Assembly: GCA_029945375.1 (NCBI GenBank)
Contig: CM057060.1
Span: 2,914,001 to 2,978,000, forward strand
DNA length: 64,000 bases
Direction: 5' to 3'
Source: Agaricus subrufescens
Taxonomy: Eukaryota; Basidiomycota; Agaricomycetes; Agaricales; Agaricaceae
In this document: positions 10,385-21,104 of the stretch, piece after piece
Position numbering within the stretch: the stretch's first letter is position 1
Layout: every line of letters begins with the position of its first letter
Translations under genes and position numbers: made by a program
The notes under the pieces: generated by a model
Database searches by the model: none
Told to the model about the DNA's origin: nothing
What the model saw: only the letters and a program-made list of their open reading frames with translations

Positions 10385-12757
10385 ATGATCCTCGAGCGGA
10401 TCTCGCGTATCTTCCATAGATCGAAAAAACAACAACAGGATGATACACCATCCAACAGTGTATTGGAGGCTCGAACTGCAGGTGGGCGAAGCTATCATCA
10501 ATGACCGCCCACGGGAGCTTACTCGGTTTGGAGATGCTGGTCATGGAATGTTCGCTAATGCTAGTAATTGCACACTAAACAATGCTATTATGATTGATCA
10601 ACCACAAATGAGCATCCAGACGATTTACAACACGATAATCACTGGAGTCGCAGGTGTGTGATCATTGCTCGATCATCGCATCAGTCCTCGCTTTATTACC
10701 GTTCCATCAGCTAACAAATATCGCCAGTTTTGGATCGTTTATTCCCTCATACATGTCCTGATGCCTCTGCCGATTCGAGCGTACGAAGTCCTCCTCCTCG
10801 ATGTCTTCCTGGCACTCGTGAACGAATCTTGGAGATTTTGAATAACTGGTTAATCGATCATCTTTGGAGGATGTTCTGGCTTACCGGCCCGGCTGGTGCC
10901 GGAAAGTCGGCTGTTGCGCAGACTTTTTCTGAGATTTGTGCCGAAAAAGGTCGCCTTGGGGCGGCATACTTCTTCATTCGATCATCACCCAGCCACAATC
11001 CTCGGACTCTCATACCAAGTCTTGCGTATCAACTCGCGGTTAATATACCTGATTTTCAAAATGTCCTTGGACACGCGATTCTTCAGGACCCTTCCATCTT
11101 TCATAAATCTCTTCGCGTACAACTGCAGAAACTCATTGTCGAACCCTTCACCATTTTGCTACAGCGAAGGCCCGAGATATGCCAGAACCCTCTTTTCATC
11201 ATAATCGACGGACTAGATGAATGCCAAGGCATGGTAGTACAGTGCGAGATTGTTGAGGTTGTCGCAGAAGTGATTCGACTGAAGAAGAACCTTCCTCTTT
11301 GTTGGTTGATCGCGAGTCGCCCCGAGCTTCACCTACAGTATATCTTCTCTCAGCCCGACTTTGCTGTCGACTGTTACAAGGAAGTACTACCCATTGATGC
11401 AGACACCAGAAAGGACGTCAATCTCTACCTCCGGCACGCTTTTGAAAACATGCGAACCAAATCCTCAATCAAAACACCTTGGCCTTCAGAGGGAGATTTG
11501 CGGAGGTTGGAGAACATTGCCTCAGGCCTCTTTATCCTCGCAGCCACCATTGTTCGCTACGTCTCTGACATTGAATATAGTGATCCCCAGCGGCGGCTTA
11601 CAGATTTCTTTGCATTCCTGGCTAATGAGGACCGTGCCACTACGACAAACCCTCTCGAAACTCTCGATCAGCTCTATTCCCAAATTCTATCTGAAATACC
11701 CGTGGACGTGTATCCAATAACGAAGCGCATACTGGCTCTTCATACCCTTGGCCTGATCGCTGAATACGATGTGCCAGTTTGCTGCAATTTACTTCGCATA
11801 GACGTAGATGTGTTTTATGACGCTGTAAGAAAGCTCCATTCGCTTTTTGATATACCTCCACGCAATGTCAATCAGCCCATGCATCCACATCATGCATCGT
11901 TTGGTGATTATCTACAGTCCCGACCTCGATCTGGCAAATTTCATATCAGCACTCACTATGCTTGTACGAGCATGTCTAAGGAATTTCTTTTCTGGTACAA
12001 GACCATGCTCGAGGACTCTCACTGGGTTTCGGATGGTACGTGTACAAGAACGTATATCGTGGCTTTAATTTACGCTTACCTGACAACTAGATTCATTCAA
12101 GGCAATTGCCAAGGCCACTAGCAAAATTGCATTGCCTGGTGTGGTGTGTTGCGGCGTACAGGCATCTCTGATAATTCGCGTGTCTGTATCCGTCATATTC
12201 TGGGATATCGTTGCTGAATTGTATGGCCAATTCAGCCCGGAGCTTCTGCGTGAACTCGAGGATTTTGATTTCAGGTACATGTTAGTGAGTGAGAGGGACG
12301 ACGGAGGTTTCTCCCGCTTTGCGAGCTCTTAGGTTCGTTCTTGTTATTCTTTGTTCAAGTCGTTAGATCTAATTTCGAACTCGTAGGCCCCCCATACTGC
12401 TCTTGTGCACACAAAACCACAAGATCAATCAGAAAAGACATTGTTAGATAAGGTTTTTAGTGAGATGGACCGGCCTATGGAACCTGCCATATTTCCAATG
12501 GTCAACATGGACGTAAGTGGTTTACTAGTCTCAGTGTTTCTCTCATTTTGTCAGCTTCTCTATAGGATTCCAAATCTCCCTATCGGTATATCTTCATTGG
12601 CCACAGCATCCGATCTTGTCTGTTTTGGTTCAATGAGGACTGTTATCTAAGTGGGCGGTGTCGACTCAGCTGCAAGGTGCCAGACAAAGAGGCATATGTT
12701 ACTTCCGAATGTGTCATTCACCTCCCGGAGAGAATTTACCTTGCTAAGCTTTTGTAG
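10385..12757 (+). pseudogene. NACHT STAND NTPase, paralog 4, nonsense in exon 4
   Basis: Same six-exon plan: 10385-10481, 10534-10653, 10728-12035, 12091-12332, 12387-12512, 12566-12757. Exons 1-3 are intact, with GPAGAGKS, IIIDGLDEC, SRPE and HASFGDYL. The last codon of exon 4, TGG in the other six copies, is TAG here (12330-12332), directly before the splice donor. Everything after it, including both introns and the CLFWF, GRCRL and SECVIH tail, is still open and well conserved, so the change is probably recent. As written the product stops at about 588 residues and lacks the Cys-containing tail. It could be a young pseudogene, a functional truncation, or a sequencing error. Confidence 0.8.
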
Positions 12758-13310
12758 AAGTAACGATATCTGCTGCTGCTAGAGTTGAATATGTATCAAT
12801 CCGCCAAATGATGATTCGCTAGTACCGGGTCTCCATGTCGAGCTTGGGAGTAACATGTGATCGTTTCTTGCGGTGTCCGTCGGACCGACTCAACCTACCT
12901 CGACTTGCACCGAAAAACACAGCAAAGTGGCCTCTGATTAGCCTTGAACTACAAAGTATATCCAAAGCGCTCCTTGAAGCTCAATCGGAAGCTAGAAGAT
13001 AGTGGCCTTAGTAAATCAGAGGCATACATCTGACGCGATTCGATTCTTCTCTACAGTTATCCCTCCCGAGATTCAACTCTTCTCATCGTATTTCGATTTA
13101 TAGGTTCCAATCCAACTAAATCTTTCCTCTCTGCTTGCTCACGACGATCTAGTGAGCGGTACACAGTGTATTGCATGATGGTCGACCAATCAGAAGTTGC
13201 CTCTTCCCTGAGACTGATCTCTCTGCTCCTCTCCTGGTCAATGCGTGTGTAATACAGGGTTAAAGAAGTGCCGTAACAAAACACACGTGTAACGGGTTCC
13301 TTCCACCAAC
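12758..13310. other. Intergenic between NACHT copies 4 and 5
   Basis: No gene recognised. A short frame on the - strand (13057-13374) overlaps the start of copy 5 and looks accidental. The conserved TATA block seen before other copies is not clear here; only a GTGCCGTAACAAAAC piece at about 13267-13281 resembles it. Confidence 0.55.
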
Positions 13311-15670
13311 ATGATACTTGAATGGTTTTTACGCTTCCTCCCCAATGAGTCCAAGCTGAAAGATGGACATACACGATCCCCTACAGTCTCTGAAATTCAA
13401 CCTACAGGTGGGAAGATCACTTTTGTAGCCACCAGGGGAGCTCATGCTTGGAAAGATGCCAATGGATTTTTTAACCAAGCCAATAATTTCACCATAAATG
13501 GCGCTAATATGTTCGATCGTCCTCAAATCTTCCAAACGATCCATAACACAATAACCGCTGGAACGGCAGGTGTGTGATTAATCATCCTTCGTTCCTTTGA
13601 TTCTTTCCAATGTTTGAGATTAATACGCTTCGGTAGCTTTAGATCGTTTGTTTCCCTATACATGTCCTGATGCCGCTGTCGATTCAAGTGCACGACATCC
13701 TCCCCCTCGGTGTCATCCTGGCACTCGTCAACGGATCTTGAATACTTTGGAGGACTGGCTCATAAATCATCTCTGGAAACTGATTTGGCTTAGTGGACCA
13801 GCTGGCACCGGAAAGTCGGCCGTCGCACAAACCTTTGCTGAGATATGCGCTGAACAAGGTCATCTTGGAGCCGCATACTTTTTCTTTCGATCATCGAGTC
13901 GCGATGATCCTCGAACACTCATACCGAGTCTCGCGTATCAACTCGCGGTCAATGTTCCCGATTATGGCAACCTCCTTGGGCATGCCATCGCTCGTGACCC
14001 TGCTATCTTCCAGAAAACTCTTCGTGTACAAATGCGGAGACTTATCGTCGAACCCTTTACGATTTTGCAGGCCCAGAGGCACGGGATAACTCAAGATTCT
14101 TTTCTGATCATACTGGACGGACTAGACGAGTGCCAAGGCATCGAAGCTCAGTGCGAGGTCGTCGAGATGATTGGAGAAATAGTTCGTTTGCAAAAAGACC
14201 TTCCTCTCCTCTGGCTTATCGCAAGTCGCCCTGAACCTCACTTACGATACATCTTCTCTCGAGCAGATTTTTCTATTGATTGCAGAAAGGAGGTGCTTTT
14301 AATTGATGCGGGCACAAGAGATGATGTCAATCGCTACTTGCGGGACAATTTTGCTGACATCCGAACAAGATTCCCGCTTGTGACTGACGTCACTTGGCCC
14401 CCTGAAGTGCATTTGCAGAATGTAGAAGAAATTGCTTCAGGTCTATTTGCCCTTGCAGCTACCATTATTCACTACGTCTCGGACGCCGCATATGGGGACC
14501 CTGTTGGACGCTTGGCAGAGTTTTTTGCATTCACAGGAAACATCATTCACGTTACAACGACAAACCCCCTTCAAACTCTCGATCTACTATATTCCCGAAT
14601 CTTGTCTGAAATCCCGGAAAACGTTTACTTAGTGACGAAACGAATTCTAGCATTTTACTTTGTCATGTTCAACGGCCATTTATCCGTACAACTCGGTTGC
14701 AACCTCCTTCGTATTGACAAACATGAGTTTTATAATGCTCTAAGCAAGCTTCATTCGCTCTTTGATATACCTACACCCGAGGCCGCTGCAAAGTCAAAAT
14801 TGACTATGCACCATGCGTCTTTTGGTGACTATCTTCGGTCCCCTTTTCGATCTGGTCGGTTCCATATCCGCGGCAGCGATTATCTGATCGACTGCCTTGA
14901 AACGTTTCTCTATTGGTATAAAAATATTCTTGAAGATCCTCATTATGTTTCTGATGGTGTGTACATATGCCAACGTTCGGAACTGATGCTGATCAGTCAG
15001 TCAGATTCATTCCGGATGATCCATCAATCAACCGTGTTGCCTGGACTAAAGTGGACTTCAAATGACCATGATAATGACCTAGCAATATCTCAAGCCATCA
15101 TAACAATCACATCCGATATGATTTGGTCGACATTTCTCGTATTATCCTATGACCACGCAGAAGGAATTCTTAGTCAGCTTGAGAGTTTCGATTTCAGATA
15201 CATGTTAGTGAGCAAGGATGATGAAGGGAGGTTTGCCAGATTCGTCGAATGGGTATTCTCTTGGGTTAGTTTTGGTTCTTCTTTACTGAGACAGTATCCC
15301 TGTTCTTATCTCAATGTTGCAGGGAACCCGTAATATACTGGTACGTACCGAAGCACAGGATAATATAGACAAGACGTTGTTAGATAAGGCTATGCAAGAG
15401 GTGGCCTGGCAGATGCAACCAGCAGTCTTTCCTCTTATGATGATCGTGAGTACTTTATTTCAGCGCGATGTGCACACCGAGTAATCAGCCCTTGAGAGCT
15501 CTGAATCACCATACCGGTATCTCTTTCTTGGTCATGTTGGCAGTATGCGAACGTGTTTATTCTGGTTCAACGAGGCATGCGACTTGGTCGGTCGATGTAG
15601 ACTTAGCTGTAGAGCGTTATTAAAAGAGGAGTATGATGTTTCCGACTGTATCATCCACCACCCCGAATAA
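13311..15670 (+). CDS. NACHT-domain STAND NTPase, paralog 5 (divergent)
   Basis: The most divergent copy, about 695 residues, complete. Exons: 13311-13407, 13456-13569, 13637-14956, 15005-15264, 15323-15445, 15497-15670. Walker A is GPAGTGKS, Walker B IILDGLDEC, followed by SRPE and HASFGDYL. Exon 3 is 12 nt longer and exon 4 is 18 nt longer than in most paralogs. Introns 1 and 3 are both 48 nt with no stop, so the frame can be read through them. The tail is kept as CLFWF, GRCRL and SDCIIH, so the four cysteines and the histidine are ancient within the family. Its promoter block is not recognisably shared. It is the natural outgroup for the array. Confidence 0.85.
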
Positions 15671-15805
15671 TCATAATAAATAATGATTCCCGATTCTAAC
15701 ATACATATTACACGAATGGAAAGACTAGACTACTGGCAATTGCTGACGCCCTGGTATATATATCTGAATACTTCATCTTGGTGGCAGTGTAGTGTAAGGT
15801 ACTTT

Positions 15806-18800
15806 TTACAAGCAGTCACCGGGGGGCTTGAACTTCTTGTTAGCGTAGCCAGTATTATTCCGACCAACACCGAGACGCCTCTTCAGACCAACATTCGCAG
15901 AATATAATGATTTGCTTAGCACCTCAGCCCCATCGGTCGTACCGGAGTTAGCATCGACTGCGATGGACACAGTTTTGGAGACGTTGAACGGAGACGGATA
16001 TTGCCGTGGAAGGGGTTCACCCACCCCTACCCGAGCATTCATTGCCACAGATGGTGTTTGCAAAGACAACGCTCTATTCCTTAATGGTGCTGTAGACGCA
16101 GGGCATACGGGCCCGACCTGAGCAGGTTGAGGACCGCTGTACCTCTCGAACTCGGGGCGTCGCCAATGTTGCGAGCTGCTGCTTGCTTGAGGCTGGATGA
16201 AAGCTTGGCTTGAGGAAATGAACCCCAGGGTGCTGTTGGGACTCTGATTCTGAACTTGATCACTATAACTTGAGGTAATCGCTGACATTGTATGCTGTTC
16301 CTCCGGAAAACGTTGACGACTGTATCAGGGCTCCATCAGTGTCATTGAAATGAGTGTGCGTATTCCCCAATCTTACTATTCTTTGATACCCTTTTCAATT
16401 TGTTCCTGGTCTGGCTCAGGACGAGCCAACATATTCGATATCGTGTGAATTTGGGAAGCATCAAGCCCGGGAGATATGTCCGTAAACGGGGCCTACAAGA
16501 ATCATATGAACTTCAACTGGGAAGACACTAAGAGATAGGCATACGGGAGTTTGCTTCTGGACGACCGAAACAAAAGGGGAAATATGTTTGTTCTTCATCA
16601 CTGCAGCTACTTTTCTCTGCATGGCGCGTGTAAGATAGAGAAGGCACTGGGCACGTGTGCATGCTACATAGAGCAGTCGCCTGGTCTCGTAAATATTGTC
16701 GCTCCACCTTCGGGTTGTGACATAACTCACCTCTCTTCTTCTACATCGTCTGTCCTATAAAACGGAAAGGTTCCATCATCGACTAATGAGCATTAGAGAG
16801 GATTGACGGATAGCAAATCGGACACCTACCAGAAGGGATAAAGACTACTGGCCATTCCAAACCTTTAGCCGCATGACAAGTGACCAACGTAACTTTCTAC
16901 TGAGCATTCACATCATCATCGATATTGGAACATAAGAAAATAGTGCACCTCTTTCTGGTCTTTCTTGTCGTCGTCCCCTTCTGATGACAACATTGAAGCT
17001 TGTAGAAATAGTCGTAATTGGGTGGGACTGAGTCTTATGAGATTGGAAATCACAACGTTGGAATAACTCACCGTTCTATTGCTTCTTCTTCTAGGGGACC
17101 GTCGGTGTTAACTTCACTTGCAAAAGTTATCAGTTCTTTCACATTCTCCCAACGTGTTTCCCAATCATTTTGGGATTTCTTTAGATGGTTTTCATACTCT
17201 ATCAGCTCGAGTAGCCGACTGAGAAGGTCGGACGGTGGCGTGCCCTAGAACAATTGGTTAGGGACACGACGTCGTATCGGGGACGAGAGTCTACTTCGGA
17301 GGCGAGCTTCTTCAGCTTCTGAACTACTTTGACAAAATTGCCTAGCTTGCGTTTGATAGGAGGTTTGATGTCCGGAGTGCGATTATCACAGATCTTTTCA
17401 ACAAGTGAGAGTATTGACAAATCTTGTTTCTCCGCCGTGGAGGAGAGTTCGATGAGGGTCTCGGAGAAAGATAAGCGAGGAAAAAAGATGACCCTCATCA
17501 GAATCAGTGTACTCACCTTGTCTCCGATTCCACGGCTCGGGACATTTACCGCGCGGATGAACGCCGGGTTATATTCTGAGTTATCTATTAATTGGAGATA
17601 CGCGAGTAAATCTTTGACCTGGAAACGTTTATATATGTTCGCGATTTTTATGAAACACACAAACCTCCAAACGTTCAAAAAATTTGTGGCCACCTAGAAT
17701 GCGACTGGGAATACCGTGTTTCTGAAGGGCATTCTCCAAAGTGCGAGACAAAGCTGTGAACCTCACTAGTGACTCACCATTAGTCCTGTTGACTAGAGGC
17801 AGATAAAGATAAACTCACGGAGGATCGCAAAATCTCCGTATTTGAGTAGACCGCCCGTATACGCAACAGTCCGTTTGATTTCGGAAGCTATATACGCGGC
17901 TTCGTCATATTCATTCTGCAAAACACGCAGAACTGGTATACTCCCGTTCGGATGTGACGTGAATAGTGATTTCTGGACACGTTTTTTGTCTACGAAAGAT
18001 AAACATATGCATGTATAGGTAACAGTTAGGTAATACACACCTTGCGCAACAATTGCCAAACTTGCGCTTAGTATTGAGCCAGTTGACCGATAATTCTCCT
18101 CAAGAAAAATCTGGTGTGTTTTTGGATAATCTGGCAATTTTAACAAATCAGGTATCACGACGGCATAATGTCCTATTTCGTACCTTTTTGCATCCGGGAC
18201 AAATTTCCGACTTCTGCGGATCGCCAACCATAAACTAGTCACGGCTAAATCAAGATTTTTAGAGTATAGAAAGAACACTCACTAGACTGGTCTGGATCCC
18301 CCACAACCGTTATACATTTGGTAACGGCTAGTTCAGTCATTAACTGGTATTGGATAACATTGGTGTCCTGACTGAAAAATAATCATCACAATTATTGCAG
18401 AGCAAAATTGTGGCCGGGACATACAACTCGTCAATTAGGACATGACTACACCACTCGACGGCTTTTGAATGATTTCTGAACAGTTTCACCCCGAAGAGTA
18501 GGAGATCATCAAAATCCAATGAATTCGATCGTTTCAATGCCTTCTCGTAGTTCTCATATATGTCTGACACGATGGAATTGATTTGGTCATTTGTTGACGG
18601 TAAAGCGGAACGAGCCGCGTTGCATACTTCACGTAAGGTGGCAGCATCAAACCCCTTTGCTTTTGCGTTGGAAATCTTCTCTAATATAGTGGTTTCTTTG
18701 AGAGCGATCTCGGTGTGCGTAAGTTCTTGCTTGTAAGGTTTGAAAATTTCTGTTATGAGCTTCTTACTTCAGATAAGTGAGTATATGCATATATAGACAC

Positions 18801-19310
18801 GATGGCGTAGATGTACTTACCTCTCTTCCGCATCGCACACAGTAAAATTTTGCTCTAGGCCAATGGCATTGCCATATCTTCGCAGAAACTTGGCACATAA
18901 AGCGTGAAATGTCCCCATTTTAATTTGACTTGTAGTTTTTTCACCGAGAAGCTTCGTTAGACGATGACGCATTTCGTTTGCAGCCTTGTTGGTGAAGGTG
19001 ACAGCACATATTGAGGAGGGATCTGCAGCGTGTTGGAGAATAAGGTGAGCGACTCGAGATGTAAGAACCTATGGGACAAGATCAGAGACACTATGTAGCT
19101 CATGTATATACGAACTTTGGTCTTTCCACTTCCAGGACCTGCCAGGATTTGCAACGGTATAGAAGGAGGATGCTGGACGGCTACCAGTCGACTTAGGGAC
19201 GCGAACTCCCAAAGAAACATCAAGAACATACCTTGAAGTTGTGCAGAATTCAAGGATATCAGAATATCAGAAACCACGAGCCCAGCATCGATATTGACAG
19301 CTGGGAGCAT
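15806..19310 (-). CDS. srs2: Srs2-like UvrD-family DNA helicase
   Basis: ATP-dependent superfamily 1A helicase of the UvrD/Srs2 type, a nuclear enzyme that unwinds DNA and removes Rad51 filaments in known fungal members. Many small exons; the helicase motifs occur in order after removing introns: I (GPGSGKT), Ia (TFTNKAANEMRHR), II (LIDEFQDT, split by an intron at 18,360-18,420), III (VVGDPDQS), IV (LEENYRSTGS), V (CHAAKGLEWPVVFIPS near 16,850-16,900) and VI (LLYVACTRAQ near 16,660). The start at 19310 gives LNSAQLQ before motif I, as expected. A Ser/Gln-rich C-terminal tail begins after the intron near 16,320-16,370 and ends at 15806. I saw no disabling change, but not every small exon was fixed. 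The DIRS-like element begins about 146 bases upstream. Confidence 0.82.
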
Positions 19311-19350
19311 GACGGGAAGTAGGAACCCGCTGAGTAGAATGCTTAATTAG

Positions 19351-19375
19351 GCGACGCGTTACGCTAACGCGACGC
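19351..19375. promoter_or_regulatory. Inverted repeat with ACGCGT box in srs2 promoter
   Basis: GCGACGCGTTA, a CGC spacer, then TAACGCGACGC form an 11+3+11 inverted repeat with one mismatch, about 40-65 bases upstream of the helicase ATG. It contains ACGCGT, the MluI cell-cycle box known from fungal G1/S promoters. Regulatory use is inference. It is trapped between the ATG and the retroelement. Confidence 0.5.
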
Positions 19376-19455
19376 ACCTGCACACTTCACGTGACCAGAT
19401 TGGGTTGATGCAATCAAATTATCAAAGGTGGCCACTGGGTGGGCTATGTGGTGGG

Positions 19456-19738
19456 TCAGCGAATAAAAAATGGTTGAGGGGGAGAACGAGAAAAACGATT
19501 GCCGTTCTCTCCCTTCATTCCTACAGTTAATAGTCAGGTCATTGACCATGTTTCACTTGAATCCGTTGTCCTAGGATTCATTCTACCATCGGATTCATTC
19601 CTTGCTCTCGATCGGGTATGGATAGTCTCCCAATCGAGTCGGTGCCAAATGGATTAAGATTTCCTTTTCTAGCCGTGGTATCCTATCTCGACCCACCTCA
19701 CAATCATTGGCCTCACGTAAACGGTTTTTAAGTCCAAC
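19456..19738 (-). repeat. Direct repeat, downstream copy (A2) of DIRS element
   Basis: Identical to 24267-24549 except for one base (CCCTTCATTCC here, CCCTTCGTTCC there). It contains a possible stem: GGGAGAACG in one arm and CGTTCTCTCCC in the other, separated by about 16 bases (near 19,480-19,515). Outer borders are TCAGCGAATAAAAAATGG and TTTTTAAGTCCAAC. Confidence 0.9.
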
Positions 19739-20084
19739 CAATGATCGCGAGGCTTGTTGGGTCTCAGTTCCCCGGCTTAAGTTATAGCATCTGACAGGCG
19801 CGCGTCCGCTGCCTGTCCATTTATTTGTTAGAAGATCGCTAGTACATTCTAGACGAGATTCTAATACCATAGAGAGAATACATGAGTCGCGCGTATCGGT
19901 CTCGACTCACTGCCATGTGAGTGCTGAGTGTCGCGCATTGAAAAGAAAAAGAGAGATAGAGGAGATTGTGGACCGGAACAAATCGTGTTCTGGGCCGCAT
20001 GTGGGCTATAAGGCTAAACGTAAAAAAGAAGAAAAGAAGAAAAGAGAAAACAGGGAAGGCCCGCAAAAGGGTGTATTCCTGCCG

Positions 20085-21104
20085 TCAATTTGGGGGATGG
20101 GTTTGTTCGAGTGCCCCTCCATCCCTCTCCCCCTGGTCAGACGAGACCTTGGGGTTGAGCAAAGCTGGATGCGTTCTGATATATATGTGGAATGCCTCGG
20201 AGGACCACCGCCCCAAAGCTTGGATCACGTCGAATGATACCCCATTCCTTGCCAACAGCGTAGCGCCTCCCGCCCGCATGGAATGTCCACCAAACTGGGA
20301 ATCGAAATGCAAGTAGAAACGGGTCAGGAACCAGTTCCTCGTCGGCGGTTTCCCTGAACTTGTCACCCACAACCATGGTACATTTTCGAAACGTGTGTCC
20401 CGCAACTGTATATATGATCGTAAGGCGGTATAAGGGCTGTTAGGACAATTGTTGTCCCTTAGCAAAACCTGGTTACCAGCAAAGAAACGGTCCGTTTTGC
20501 TAGCTGGCAAGATAAAGGACACTTTGCAGTTCTCGAATCGAAGCGAGTCCCGTCGGATGGTTTTGCGGTGGTTGATGAGTCTCGTGTCGTTCGGGTCCGC
20601 CATCTCGCCTAGCCTCAGTAGTCCAAAAAATCCTACTATGATCATGGCACGGAAAAGAAAATTGTCGTATGACGGAAATTTGTTGTAGTGTTTCGCGATG
20701 GTATCGAGTTGTTTGAAAGAGATGGGTTCTTTTCTATGTATCAGCTTGCCGTGCAGTCTCTTCATTGACTTCACCAGGTCTTTGATGCATGAACTGTTCC
20801 TTATTCCGATGACCTCCGGGTATAGAGGTCTCAGCTTAAAGCACACACCGGACAAGTAGGAATCGAGTGAGTTTGGTGATATATGGTGACACATGAACGC
20901 GATGTATCGTTCAAAGGTCAAGATGGTTGGAGTTATTGGGACGTGATGGGTCTCGCAAAAAGCGAGGTAACTTGTGTATTGTGATTCGTATGATTGTCGA
21001 GTCGACTTATCTATTGTGTGCGCCAGCGCTTCCGCCACCTCTGCATCGAGCTGGTCTAGGCTAATCGGTGGCCTATTCCAGCTCCTACCCGCCGTCCGAC
21101 TCAT
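20085..21104 (-). CDS. Tyrosine recombinase of DIRS-like element
   Basis: 339 residues, intact. This enzyme would integrate the circular cDNA without producing target-site duplications. The catalytic set is visible: Arg164 in LLRLGE, His274 and Arg277 in HSMRAGG, Trp300 at the second-histidine position in LGRWSS, and nucleophile candidate Tyr308 in HIYIRTHP. The N-terminal part resembles a core-binding domain (TYxSYLAFC-like helix). Its ATG overlaps the stop of the upstream RT frame (ATGA), which suggests termination-reinitiation of translation. Confidence 0.88.
   Translation of the reverse strand: MSRTAGRSWNRPPISLDQLDAEVAEALAHTIDKSTRQSYESQYTSYLAFCETHHVPITPTILTFERYIAFMCHHISPNSLDSYLSGVCFKLRPLYPEVIGIRNSSCIKDLVKSMKRLHGKLIHRKEPISFKQLDTIAKHYNKFPSYDNFLFRAMIIVGFFGLLRLGEMADPNDTRLINHRKTIRRDSLRFENCKVSFILPASKTDRFFAGNQVLLRDNNCPNSPYTALRSYIQLRDTRFENVPWLWVTSSGKPPTRNWFLTRFYLHFDSQFGGHSMRAGGATLLARNGVSFDVIQALGRWSSEAFHIYIRTHPALLNPKVSSDQGERDGGALEQTHPPN

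Noticed and set aside
19739..20084. B1 repeat of the DIRS element
   Set aside because: No matching B2 found below 19456 by eye, so not annotated.
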